DNA from: Ensifer canadensis
Lineage (GTDB): Bacteria > Pseudomonadota > Alphaproteobacteria > Rhizobiales > Rhizobiaceae
Length of the DNA: 64,000 bases
NCBI RefSeq assembly: GCF_017488845.2
Contig: NZ_CP083373.1
Coordinates: forward strand, 186,001 to 250,000
Direction of reading: 5' to 3'
Shown: positions 42,988 through 51,310 of the stretch, piece after piece
Layout: each line of letters opens with the position of its first letter
How positions within the stretch are numbered: the stretch's first letter is position 1
Translations under genes and position numbers: made by a program
The notes under the pieces: model-generated
Told to the model about the DNA's origin: nothing
What the model saw: the letters and a program-made list of their open reading frames with translations, nothing else
Database searches by the model: none

Positions 42988-43977
42988 TTATTTTGTGAGC
43001 TCGACGAAAGGCGACAGCACCTCAAGCAGCGAGAGGCCGCCGTGCGTCATCGTCGGATAACCGCCTTGGCTTTTCCATTTACGTCGACCTACCGCTAGAC
43101 GGTGGGGTCCGTGAGGGGTGTTGATCTGGAGTGCCACGGGCGGCACGAAGGGGCCGACATCGCCGTCTCCTTTGGCGCTGCGCCCGCTGGCAAAAGTTTT
43201 CTTGAGGAAAAGGCCAACTTCACCATCTGCATCCGAGAAGTAACCCGTGGCAGCATAGCCGTGGTCCGAGGTGATCACGAGCCGACGCCCGGTAGCCAAT
43301 CGTTCTACGAACTCCCAGAAATCGTCACTGCAAAGCTGATCGGCAGCGTCGCGTGAGAGTGTATCCAGTCCCTGGCCAGCCCCCGACCCGTCATGAACCT
43401 TGATATCAGGCCATTGATGCCAGAAAACCCAGTTCGACGCGCTATGGACCAGATTGGCGCAGTCCTTCCATGGAAGACTCACGCATTCCGTATGCACAGG
43501 CTGTAGCTTGTGTGTAGACCCACCACCATTATTCTGCAATTGGCTCCGGCTACCGAAGCCGAGAGCACGAGCAAATTCATTCGTTTCGCCTGGAATCTCA
43601 GATGCGTTCGCGGAGACGTTGTGCACGGTGAAGCCACGGTCTTTTGCTCCCTGCAATAGCCATGGCAATTCACGCAGAGAGAGGCCATCCAGTATCAGCA
43701 CGGCCTTGGCGCTAAAAGGCGCGGCCCACCATCGAACCAGCCGATCCGACGTCCGTTCAACGACATCTCCAAACGTCTGCCAAAGGTCCCAGCCACTCGA
43801 CGACAGAAAATGATCCAATACGCCAATCTCTCGGTCGCGTCGGAGTACCTCATTTGTCGCAGTAGCTGGGGTTAGCGGTTTGGACGAGATATCGATGGCA
43901 TTTTGCACTATGACGCGCCATGCTTCGTCGGCTGAGGCTTTTGTGAGAATTTCGAGAACGCTCTCGTCAATCGCCAT
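42988..43977 (-). CDS. pglZ: PglZ-domain protein (alkaline-phosphatase fold)
   Basis: A 329-residue protein. AVLILDGLSLRELPWLLQGA at about 92-111 carries the metal-binding Asp of PglZ domains; RRLVITSDHGYAATG at 231-245 the second, and TMTHGGLSLLEVLSPFVEL near the C-terminus the third. This is a compact PglZ, shorter than those of type 1 BREX. PglZ is a core BREX/Pgl component; its activity in defence is not settled. Overlaps the DUF499 gene by 1 nt. Confidence 0.88.
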   Translation of the reverse strand: MAIDESVLEILTKASADEAWRVIVQNAIDISSKPLTPATATNEVLRRDREIGVLDHFLSSSGWDLWQTFGDVVERTSDRLVRWWAAPFSAKAVLILDGLSLRELPWLLQGAKDRGFTVHNVSANASEIPGETNEFARALGFGSRSQLQNNGGGSTHKLQPVHTECVSLPWKDCANLVHSASNWVFWHQWPDIKVHDGSGAGQGLDTLSRDAADQLCSDDFWEFVERLATGRRLVITSDHGYAATGYFSDADGEVGLFLKKTFASGRSAKGDGDVGPFVPPVALQINTPHGPHRLAVGRRKWKSQGGYPTMTHGGLSLLEVLSPFVELTK

Positions 43978-46721
43978 CAGTTGTCGTCCTTCTCAAGGCT
44001 AAGCTCGAAAGCCATACCGTCCGGCAGCTTCTTGAGCAGTTCCTTGAGTTGTGCGCCGCTTGCGGCAGACACCTTGATGGAAACTTCGGCGACCTGTGTC
44101 GCAGGCCCAATTCCCCATCCCTCCAGCTTGCCAATGAGATTTAGTGGCGAGGTCGGCGGATTGCTCAACGGAATGCGCGGCTTGCTTCCCGAAACCGCGC
44201 CTCCACCGCCGAAAATTCCACCGCCCACGCCTGGGATCATGGGATTATCGCCTGCCGCAGGCTCGTTGACATTCACTACTGGAGTGGGCTGCAACCCGCC
44301 AAACAGACCGCCTGTATCGGTGTTTAATGGCACCTGTGTAAGCGGTGCCGTTCCTCCCGTAGCTGGCACAGCCGATGGCTCCATTAGGAACACTTCGTCA
44401 AGCTGACGGCCGGTGAAGGACAATTTGGGCCGCAGACGCTTCCATGCCGTTTCCTCTTCTTCACCCGGATTCGCCTGCAGTTGCTCAAGACCGCGAAGAT
44501 TTATGGCGATCTTGCCGCGAGCACAAAAGCGAAGAATGCGCTCTTTCATGGCGGTCTCGCCCATCCACGGAATGCAATCATGTCCAGCAGGACGCGGCTC
44601 CTGAAGCTCACGGAGCACCTTGCCGACTGGACTATTGTCGGCAGCAGCGTCGAGCACGAATGCTTCAAAGTCCTCAGGCACGAAGAGGTCGTTGGTGATG
44701 GCTTCCTCAATTCCCTCCGGAATCATTGAGCCTTGCTTCTTCAAGGTCTCAACATTGAAAACACACTGATTGGGATCACCAAAATTCCAGCGATGCAGTA
44801 CGGCAAACCTGTCAAACCGCTTTTTCAATAGGTCTCGAAGAGCGGACTGATATTCGGTGTGAAGTTTCTTATATTCAGGCCCCTGTCCACTCCACTCCTG
44901 CGCTTTCATCTCTGCACGAGCAAGGATCAGAAGATCGCGGTCAAGGAAGGCATTTATCGTGCCTGAGCGTGGCAGCAGGAATCGAATTGTGTTGCGCCGC
45001 TTCTGCAAATGGTCCTTCAGCCAACGGCCCAGGCGCTGATCAATATGATCCGGCTCCTCGGGAAGGACCAGAATGGGCAAGCGGTCATCCCATCGCTCGG
45101 GATGCTCGGCTTCTTCAAGCGGCGACCACGGATCAGTCTGCCACGATTTTGGCAGTGCAATGACTCGGAAGGTTTTCGCAACCTCGTCCGTGCCGCCGAC
45201 CACATAGCGCATCTGCTTGGCAAGCTGGGCCTGGTCGGAGCCATCGGTGAAAAGCTTATCATTACGTGCATAAGCCATGAGCTTGGCGCGCGGGTTATCG
45301 TCCTCACGAAAGACGAGCTTTGCACCCTCCTGGTGGATGTTGAAGCTGTTTTCAACGATCGTTGCGAGCTCAACCTGAAAGGCGTTGCCATCGATCGGCT
45401 CGCTTCGAGTTATGTCAGCTTGAAGTACACTCGGTTCAGCCCCGGCGAAGTTTCCCACTGCAATCGACCGCAGCCACAACGAACCAACGATTTCCTGTAG
45501 ATGTGGCGCAATCTGGGTATGGTTGGAGACCGCCTCGGTTACGGAAATGATGTTTTGCTGCGCCTTAGCGCGTAAAGTGCGGTGATGTTCGTTGGAAACC
45601 GAATCCAGCAGTGCCTGAATGCCAGATGCATCGTCGTCCAGTCTGAAATCCGCGGCTGTGAGCACGGGAACCACTTCGCCGCGGCTCTTGTAGAGATTGG
45701 CCAGAATGCGAATCATGTCACGCGTTTCTTGGGCATCAGTTGCGACCAGCACTTGCTCTTCAAGCAAGCGAAGCAGGTGTGGAGCGTAAGGCCAGCACTC
45801 TACGAATTCGCTGCGCTTTCGGTCCTGTTCAGACGACGCTATTTCCTGCAAACGCAGATACTCATCGACGTGATTGGAAACCAGTAACTCGATGTTTGGC
45901 CCGGCAATTTGAAGGCGGTTGTCAAACAGTCTATGAAGCAGCATCCGCCTGCGATCGAGTTGAATGCGCTCGGCATTGCCAGCCGCCTTGAAATCTATAG
46001 GGACCGGATTGACACGATGAACCTGTTGGTAGGCATCACTCCCGCCATTGCGAACCGAGATTACCAGGACCAGCAAATCCGGTCGCTCTTTGGCGATCTC
46101 GGATAAGATTTGAATGAAGTTGAAGGCCCAATTTCTCCAAGGAAATTGTTTAGTGTTGGTGAGGCCATCGAACCAAGTCTGAAATTCGTCGAGTAGCAGC
46201 ATTGTTGGCGTGTGTTCCAACAGCTCGACGATCAGCTTGTCGGAGGGCACATCCGTCTTGCCCTCTCCCTGTCCTTCCCATTTGCCCTGGATGTAAGCGC
46301 CTTGCGGATGATGTTCGAACAACACGTCCCAGAGGTATTTGTAGCGCTGCCTATGGAGGCTCTCACCGATGACCTTCATCCCGCTTCGAAGGGCGATCTT
46401 CCCGACCGAGGAGTCGCCCAACGTCACGGCCCACGACTCAAGCCAAGAAGCCGTCGATACCGGATCATTTACCGCATGGTAAAGCGCCGCCATTAAGTGT
46501 GACTTACCAAGACCGCGCTCGCCGATAACCACCACCGGACGCCCTTGGTCCGGACCGACCGCCTCAATACCCTTCAATAGATCGCGGGTGGGATAGGTGA
46601 TCTCAAGAAATGCCTTTGCCTGAACTTGTGTGGCACCAGTATTTGAATCATTGGCAAGTTCAATTGCTGTTCCTTTGAGGCGTTTGCCCCGAAATTCTTC
46701 GCGTAATGTCAGCCCTAGCAT
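43977..46721 (-). CDS. DUF499 ATPase (BrxC/PglY-like)
   Basis: A 914-residue ATPase and first gene of the operon. Walker A VVVIGERGLGKSHLMAAL lies at about 63-80 and Walker B TMLLLDEFQTWFDGL at 173-187. RDLLVLVISVRNGG-like sequence after it may hold sensor 1. Residues about 780-865 are Pro/Gly-rich and flexible (GGTAPLTQVP, GVGGGIFGGGG), ending in a small helical domain (VSAASGAQLKELLKKLPDGM). DUF499 proteins are the large ATPases of BREX-like systems and would couple ATP use to the other components. Confidence 0.85.
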   Translation of the reverse strand: MLGLTLREEFRGKRLKGTAIELANDSNTGATQVQAKAFLEITYPTRDLLKGIEAVGPDQGRPVVVIGERGLGKSHLMAALYHAVNDPVSTASWLESWAVTLGDSSVGKIALRSGMKVIGESLHRQRYKYLWDVLFEHHPQGAYIQGKWEGQGEGKTDVPSDKLIVELLEHTPTMLLLDEFQTWFDGLTNTKQFPWRNWAFNFIQILSEIAKERPDLLVLVISVRNGGSDAYQQVHRVNPVPIDFKAAGNAERIQLDRRRMLLHRLFDNRLQIAGPNIELLVSNHVDEYLRLQEIASSEQDRKRSEFVECWPYAPHLLRLLEEQVLVATDAQETRDMIRILANLYKSRGEVVPVLTAADFRLDDDASGIQALLDSVSNEHHRTLRAKAQQNIISVTEAVSNHTQIAPHLQEIVGSLWLRSIAVGNFAGAEPSVLQADITRSEPIDGNAFQVELATIVENSFNIHQEGAKLVFREDDNPRAKLMAYARNDKLFTDGSDQAQLAKQMRYVVGGTDEVAKTFRVIALPKSWQTDPWSPLEEAEHPERWDDRLPILVLPEEPDHIDQRLGRWLKDHLQKRRNTIRFLLPRSGTINAFLDRDLLILARAEMKAQEWSGQGPEYKKLHTEYQSALRDLLKKRFDRFAVLHRWNFGDPNQCVFNVETLKKQGSMIPEGIEEAITNDLFVPEDFEAFVLDAAADNSPVGKVLRELQEPRPAGHDCIPWMGETAMKERILRFCARGKIAINLRGLEQLQANPGEEEETAWKRLRPKLSFTGRQLDEVFLMEPSAVPATGGTAPLTQVPLNTDTGGLFGGLQPTPVVNVNEPAAGDNPMIPGVGGGIFGGGGAVSGSKPRIPLSNPPTSPLNLIGKLEGWGIGPATQVAEVSIKVSAASGAQLKELLKKLPDGMAFELSLEKDDN

Positions 46722-47120
46722 CAGCCCCGCCTACCCATTGTTGTCTCCATTTCGCCCGGCCCCAGGGGTGCCATCTCACAACCAAGAGAAGATTGCGGCA
46801 TCCCTTTTCAATCATTTTCGGTTAACACTATTCGACTCGATCCGAATTCGAAAGAGACGTTTGCCGCTCTGGAGGCGACATTGATTATTTGAAAGCCCAT
46901 CGTACCCGCACCCCGGTGGGCAAAATCGAACTGCATCTGGCTGAGTTTCCGCCTGAAAGTTAGGATGGCTCTCATGCCGGCGATCCTCATGCGATCAAAC
47001 TGGCAGGCAATTTTTGAGAAAAAAACTATATGCCGTGGCGACCCGGTGGCGACTCAGTAATCGCGCCAACAGCGCCCGCTGATCTTTCAAAGAAAAACGA
47101 TAATCGTTTCAGGAGGTTAT
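46722..47120. other. Upstream region of the BREX-like operon
   Basis: About 400 bases without a supported gene; presumably holds the operon promoter on the minus strand. No clear repeat or operator was recognised. Confidence 0.4.
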
Positions 47121-47153
47121 TGGTGCCGCTTAGCAGACTCGAACTGCTGACCC
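47121..47153 (-). tRNA. tRNA 3' fragment (tRNA-Thr-like), attachment-site type
   Basis: On the minus strand, GGGTCAGCAGTTCGAGTC is followed by TGCTAAGCGGCACCA. This is a complete T arm (AGCAG / TTCGAGT / CTGCT), a 3' acceptor strand AAGCGGC, discriminator A and CCA. No matching 5' half is present. The acceptor strand would pair with GCCGCTT, as in a tRNA-Thr. Such 3' ends are left as attL/attR by site-specific integration into tRNA genes. Confidence 0.65.
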
Positions 47154-47275
47154 CGACCTACACCGTGGAGATGAAGGGACCTTGCGAGCAGCAATCAGGA
47201 CCTTTAGGTGAATCCTGAGACGGATCCCGTTTTCTCCAAATTAAAAGACAAAAACAACAACTTACCAGACGCGAT

Positions 47276-47350
47276 TGGCGGAGGAATTGGGATTTGAACC
47301 CACGATACCCTTGTAGTATGCCGCATTTCGAATGCGGTGAATTTGACGAC
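47276..47350 (-). tRNA. Partial tRNA-Ser(CGA), 5' end missing
   Basis: Minus strand: anticodon arm CCGCA-TTCGAAA-TGCGG (anticodon CGA, Ser), a long class II variable arm (ATAC...GTAT), a T arm with TTCAAAT loop, then TTCCTCCGCCA. A D-arm-like segment (GGGTCGTCAAATTCA) precedes it, but the 5' acceptor strand GGAGGAA is absent and one T-stem pair is mismatched. A decayed or integration-split tRNA. Confidence 0.7.
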
Positions 47351-47587
47351 CCTGCAGGGATGTAAACTTGCGGCTATGATACCCTTTCACGCGCAATTTC
47401 GTCCGTTAGCCGATGACCGACGTCTAACGCACGGGCTTATTCGAGTTTGTACTTTGTTCCCGTTTTGTGCGTCTAGGATCGCATAATGTATCGACGGGTA
47501 CTTGGGCGTGGCCTTGACCGTGACCGAGCCATAGAAGCCGGGCTGAAAGCCAACGCTCAAGAATCTCAAACTCCGAAACTCGCAGAA
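47351..47587. other. Stretch between tRNA remnant and FitAB operator
   Basis: No gene supported. Contains the first copy of an 18-nt direct repeat (47478-47495). Confidence 0.4.
47478..47495. repeat. 18-nt direct repeat, copy 1
   Basis: ATCGCATAATGTATCGAC, identical to 49365-49382. The two copies bracket the intact FitAB pair and the BKACE gene. CGCATAATGTAT resembles one arm plus the centre of XerCD dif sites; the other arm is not evident. Confidence 0.6.
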
Positions 47588-47615
47588 TGACTGCAACGGA
47601 ACTATATTGCAGTCA
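47588..47615. promoter_or_regulatory. Operator of the FitAB/VapBC pair
   Basis: TGACTGCAA at 47588-47596 and TTGCAGTCA at 47607-47615, perfect 9-bp arms with a 10-base spacer containing TATA, 27 bases before the antitoxin start. Typical FitAB/VapBC autoregulatory site. Confidence 0.7.
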
Positions 47616-47641
47616 ATGAAGGCGATTGCGAGGGTCTGACT

Positions 47642-47896
47642 ATGGCTATCCTGACAGTACGAAATGTACCTGATGAAGTGCACCGGGCTTTACGCGTCCG
47701 AGCGGCGCTTCACGGCCGTAGCACAGAGGCGGAAGTCCGCGAGATTCTGGAACGTGCGGTAAAGCCCGAACAGCGTGTTCGCATCGGCGATGCCTTGGCC
47801 GAGTTGAGCGGGCGGCTTGGATTGACCAATGATGATTTCGAAGTGTTCGACCAGATGCGAGAGAAAGCGCCGGCGGAGCCAATGAGGTTTGAATGA
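47642..47896 (+). CDS. FitA/VapB-type antitoxin
   Basis: An 84-residue protein: MAILTVRNVPDEVHRALRVR, then AALHGRSTEAEVREILERAV, is the ribbon-helix-helix domain of FitA antitoxins; the tail (EKAPAEPMRFE) would block the toxin active site. Its stop overlaps the toxin ATG (ATGA). A symmetric operator lies just upstream. Confidence 0.88.
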   Translation: MAILTVRNVPDEVHRALRVRAALHGRSTEAEVREILERAVKPEQRVRIGDALAELSGRLGLTNDDFEVFDQMREKAPAEPMRFE

Positions 47897-48312
47897 TCGT
47901 CCTGGACACGAATGTCGTCTCGGAGGCGATGAAGCCGGCCCCGGATTTGGCTATACGCAATTGGTTGAATGACCAGGTAGCCGAAACCTTGTATCTGTCC
48001 AGTGTAACGCTGGCGGAGCTACTGTTTGGCATCGCTGCGCTACCGGAGGGCCGGCGCAAAAAGGCGTTGGCCGACACGCTTGATGGCCTGCTCGAACTGT
48101 TCGACGATCGCGTGTTGTCATTCGACACTGCGGCCGCTCGGCACTATGCGGACCTTGCGGCAACCGCGCGAGCAGGGGGGGAGGGATTCCCGGCACCTAA
48201 TGGATATATTGCGGCTATTGCAGCCTCCAAGGGATTTACAATCGCGACACGCGATACGAGTCCCTTTGAGGCGGCAGGAGTCCCCGTCGTCAATCCTTGG
48301 AACCACCTATAG
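47893..48312 (+). CDS. FitB/VapC-type PIN ribonuclease toxin
   Basis: A 139-residue PIN-domain toxin. MIVLDTNVVSEAMKP has the first catalytic Asp (D5), SSVTLAELLFGIAALP the conserved Glu, and FPAPNGYIAAIAASKGFTIA then TRDTSPFEAAGVPVVNPW the last acidic residues. Complete and in frame, unlike the related pair at 27215-27869. It probably cleaves tRNA or rRNA when the antitoxin is lost and so stabilises the plasmid. Confidence 0.9.
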   Translation: MIVLDTNVVSEAMKPAPDLAIRNWLNDQVAETLYLSSVTLAELLFGIAALPEGRRKKALADTLDGLLELFDDRVLSFDTAAARHYADLAATARAGGEGFPAPNGYIAAIAASKGFTIATRDTSPFEAAGVPVVNPWNHL

Positions 48313-48445
48313 ACTCGGCAAGGGGCGGGTCTCGGGTTCAACTGGGTTCAAGGCGAAGCATCGAAACTCACCTCGGAGACCGCAATGGGTGGTGAGAAGT
48401 CGCCCATGGCCAGCACACGGGACCGCCGAAATGCGGACGAAACTG

Positions 48446-49189
48446 TCATTCGAGCGAGGTGTTACCGTGCTGAAAGGAAGGCCGAAAGATTTGAAGCGCA
48501 TCTGCCACGAGGTCGGCGTTCCCACCCGCTATTTCACCATTCGTAAGTTGGCACCCATCCTCCAATCCAACTCGCGTAGACCAGCGCCGTTGATGCGCGC
48601 GGTTGACGAAGTGCCAAACGGTCGCGTCGAACCCGTGTAGAAGGACTGGTCGTAGGATATTCGCCCGCTCAAGAACTTGCGCTATCCCATCCGCGATCGC
48701 GTCAGCCTTTCCAAGGTCCTGTTCTTCGATCTCGATGAGGATGCGGAAAGCTCGATGGCAATCCGGAAGCGTAACAAATCGCTCGGCATCCGCGACCGTG
48801 GCCAATCCCGCTTCGACGCCGACACCCATGCGGTGCAGCAACGCGATAAGCGCTGGAGCATCCCGCTCGGAGATATTGACGGAGGCGTAGTCGGGCAGCT
48901 GCCGCCAAGCAGAGATGCAGTCTCGCGTCTGCTTTTCGTCGCGTTCTATCCACGCGCCCGTTGACACCCCGACAAGACTTCCCGGACAAGCGCGCCGCAC
49001 GGCGTATATCGCCTCATCGACCGCCAGGAGGCTCTCACGTCCGTCCGGGCCGCAGGGGTGTATGTGAAGTTCGGCAGCCCCCGCGGAGACGCACGCCGCA
49101 CCGTCGAGGGCAATGGCATCCGCCGTGAGCGGTAGCCGCGGGTGATAGTCGCCAGGACGTGCACCGTTAAGGCAGGCTTGGACGATCAT
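48446..49189 (-). CDS. BKACE (DUF849) beta-keto acid cleavage enzyme
   Basis: A 247-residue protein started at the ATG 49189 (MIVQACLNGARPGDYHPRLP), which has GGAG 7-8 nt upstream; an earlier in-frame start at 49264 is less likely. CVSAGAAELHIHPCGPDGRE gives the zinc-binding HxH of the family; VGVSTGAWI and GVGVEAGLATVADAERF are also typical. DUF849 enzymes cleave beta-keto acids with acetyl-CoA, yielding acetoacetate. Shorter than the usual 270-310 residues. Substrate unknown; nearby aminotransferase and RidA genes suggest amino-acid-derived keto acids. Confidence 0.75.
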   Translation of the reverse strand: MIVQACLNGARPGDYHPRLPLTADAIALDGAACVSAGAAELHIHPCGPDGRESLLAVDEAIYAVRRACPGSLVGVSTGAWIERDEKQTRDCISAWRQLPDYASVNISERDAPALIALLHRMGVGVEAGLATVADAERFVTLPDCHRAFRILIEIEEQDLGKADAIADGIAQVLERANILRPVLLHGFDATVWHFVNRAHQRRWSTRVGLEDGCQLTNGEIAGGNADLVADALQIFRPSFQHGNTSLE

Positions 49190-49891
49190 GTTGGTCTCCA
49201 GCATTTGTGGGGCGATGTTAGCTGTAGAGAGAAGGTCTGCAATGGGCTCATTCGAGCCGCTCATTGCGCCCCTCGCTGGCGACCGCTTGCGGTCGAAGGG
49301 AGCCGTTCGTCACGAGCCCCGTGCACGGCTTGTTGCGAGGATCTTCACGTTCTGGGCCAAAAACATCGCATAATGTATCGACTGGAAGCTGCCCCGGTTG
49401 ACGCTGGTCTGCATGTTAAACGTTACCGCTCCTGCAGGTCAGGAGACGCATACTTTCCCAAGCAGCGCCCCGGCCGCCTATGCGGTCGGGGCGTTTTGCG
49501 CCTCATCGTCGGTTCAGGTGTGTATTCCGATGAAGTCGGTCATTGGTTCGGAAACGAAGCCGGGCACCTGTTCCTATTTGATTCCGGCGCCACCATTCCG
49601 ATCTTTAGCCGACCAATTGATGCTTCCGTGGGTTTTCGAGAAACTCGATCGCCAGGCAAGCGCCAGCATTACGATGAGGGTATTGAACGGGCGTCATGGG
49701 CACGGCAGAGGCGCATAACATGTTCTGGGAGTTTCCCGGTCGACATCGCGAAGCGATAATGGCCCTCCTGGATGAATAACCACCAGCGCATCTCTTCGAG
49801 GGTCTGAGCCAAGAGACATGAACGCTGGCGAACACCGCTGCCGCGCTCGTGTTTTGAGGCTTCCAAAAACCCTGGACACCGCAAGGCGCCG
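49190..49891. other. Stretch without a supported gene
   Basis: About 700 bases. Several open frames exist on both strands, none with family-like sequence. Holds the second copy of the 18-nt direct repeat (49365-49382). Probably decayed DNA. Confidence 0.45.
49365..49382. repeat. 18-nt direct repeat, copy 2
   Basis: ATCGCATAATGTATCGAC, identical to 47478-47495 and in the same orientation, 1.9 kb away. Confidence 0.6.
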
Positions 49892-50737
49892 TTAGAACCC
49901 AGCACGTAGAAAGGTCGCGAGTTCGTCTACGAGTTCAGGAGACTTCTGACACACATATACGCCAAATTCGGCTGTCGGCGCAGGCGGCAGCCCGTACTTT
50001 GTTTGGAGGTTTTCGCAATCCACGGGCAGGCCTTCCTGCAGAAGAAGTCCGATGCCGAGACCTGCCCGCAATGCTGAGATCAAAGCCGAGAAGGTCGAGG
50101 CTCTGCAGCCCGCGGTCCACTCTATTCCGTCTTCGGCCAAAAGGGCGAACATCCGATCCTGCCATGAGCAGGAGCCGTCGAAGATGATGATGGGTATGGG
50201 GGCGTTTTCGTCCACTTCCAGCATGCGACTCGCGCACCAGATGAGCTGGCGGGAGATAAAGCCAGTCGGAGTTGTTGAAAAGCGGGCGGGGTCGGCCACG
50301 ACAATGTCGCTACGTCCATCCACCAGCGACCTTGCGAGGTCTGCCGAATGCGAGGAGTTCAAATCGATCTCCACCGAGGGGTGACGCCTCTTGAACTCCG
50401 CGATAGCCGAAGGCAGCCTGGTGACGGCGAGATCTTCCACCATACCGAGCCGAACTCTGCCCGAAAGCTTTTTGCCGACGATTTGCCTGCGCATGTCCTC
50501 GCCAAGGGCAATCGTCTTCCTGGCGTAGGCAAGGAAAGTCTCCCCGGCGTCTGTCAGGGAGACACCTTTATGGGAACGGACGAGCAGTTGCGTGTCAAGA
50601 TCCATCTCAAGACGCTGCAATTGCATGCTCACGGCGGGCTGCGTCCGAGCGAGACGATCCGCGGCTTTGCTGACGGTCCCAGTTTCTGAAACCGCGATGA
50701 AGGCTTGCAACAGCCTCGTGTCGAAGTTCAGCTCCAT
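49892..50737 (-). CDS. LysR-family transcriptional regulator
   Basis: A 281-residue LysR protein. N-terminal winged helix: LLQAFIAVSETGTVSKAADR, then LARTQPAVSMQLQRLEMDLD. The effector domain includes SGRVRLGMVEDLAVTRLPSA and GLGIGLLLQEGLPV. Divergent from the ridA-aminotransferase-SDR cluster and 100 bases away, so it most probably activates that operon. The intergenic region contains an AT-rich dyad (TTATA...TATAA) suitable for LysR binding. Confidence 0.93.
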   Translation of the reverse strand: MELNFDTRLLQAFIAVSETGTVSKAADRLARTQPAVSMQLQRLEMDLDTQLLVRSHKGVSLTDAGETFLAYARKTIALGEDMRRQIVGKKLSGRVRLGMVEDLAVTRLPSAIAEFKRRHPSVEIDLNSSHSADLARSLVDGRSDIVVADPARFSTTPTGFISRQLIWCASRMLEVDENAPIPIIIFDGSCSWQDRMFALLAEDGIEWTAGCRASTFSALISALRAGLGIGLLLQEGLPVDCENLQTKYGLPPAPTAEFGVYVCQKSPELVDELATFLRAGF

Positions 50738-50837
50738 ATAAAATAACCTTATAGCTCTCTAAGAATTATAACACTACACAACATGGCGGTCAGATGACAA
50801 CCTCCCCTCACAGTAAAAATGGTGACGGAGACCTGTC

Positions 50838-51299
50838 GTGAGCTACAAGGAAAAACTCGAAAAGTGCGGCGTTAACTGGCCCAGGCTCAGCCGGCCAGAT
50901 CTCCCCTTCGCGCCGACCAAGCGCATTGGCGACACGCTTTACGTTTCCGGCCAGATCCCGGAAGTGGCCGACGAAATCGCTTACATCGGCCAGGTCGGCA
51001 AGGAAATCGACGTCGAGACGGCGCTCCAGAGCGCGAAGATATGCGCTGCCAACATCGTTTACTGGGTCGAAAAAGCGCTCGACGGCGATCTCGACCGTGT
51101 GGTGCAAATGGCAAAGATGAATATCTTCATCAACGCCGTTCCCGGCTTCACCGCTTACTCTCAGGTCGGCAATGGCGCTTCGGAAATCATGAATGCCCTA
51201 TTCGGCGAGCGTGGGGAGCATGCCCGGTGCGCGGTCGGCATGGGTGGCCTTCCGGCCAATGTTCCCGTCGAAATCGACGCGGTCTTCCACGTGCGCTGA
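50838..51299 (+). CDS. RidA/YjgF-family protein
   Basis: A 153-residue protein starting with GTG at 50838 (MSYKEKLEKCGVNW). RIGDTLYVSGQIPEV and a later GARCAVG-like segment, HARCAVGMGGLPANVPVEID, match the RidA/YjgF fold, with the Arg that binds the carboxylate of imines (RCAVG). RidA proteins hydrolyse reactive enamine/imine intermediates from PLP enzymes; here the next gene encodes one. The gene is 11 bases before the aminotransferase. Confidence 0.88.
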   Translation: MSYKEKLEKCGVNWPRLSRPDLPFAPTKRIGDTLYVSGQIPEVADEIAYIGQVGKEIDVETALQSAKICAANIVYWVEKALDGDLDRVVQMAKMNIFINAVPGFTAYSQVGNGASEIMNALFGERGEHARCAVGMGGLPANVPVEIDAVFHVR

Positions 51300-51310
51300 A
51301 GGAGAGCGAG

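Noticed and set aside
36465..43977. DISARM system
   Set aside because: The helicase could suggest DrmD, but no DrmA, DrmB or DrmC proteins are present; PglZ and DUF499 point to a BREX-type system.
47121..47350. Functional tRNA genes
   Set aside because: Neither has a matching 5' acceptor strand; both look like 3' remnants.
48427..48640. Plus-strand frame overlapping the 3' end of the BKACE gene
   Set aside because: Most of it is antisense to the conserved DUF849 frame, and it has no recognisable domain.
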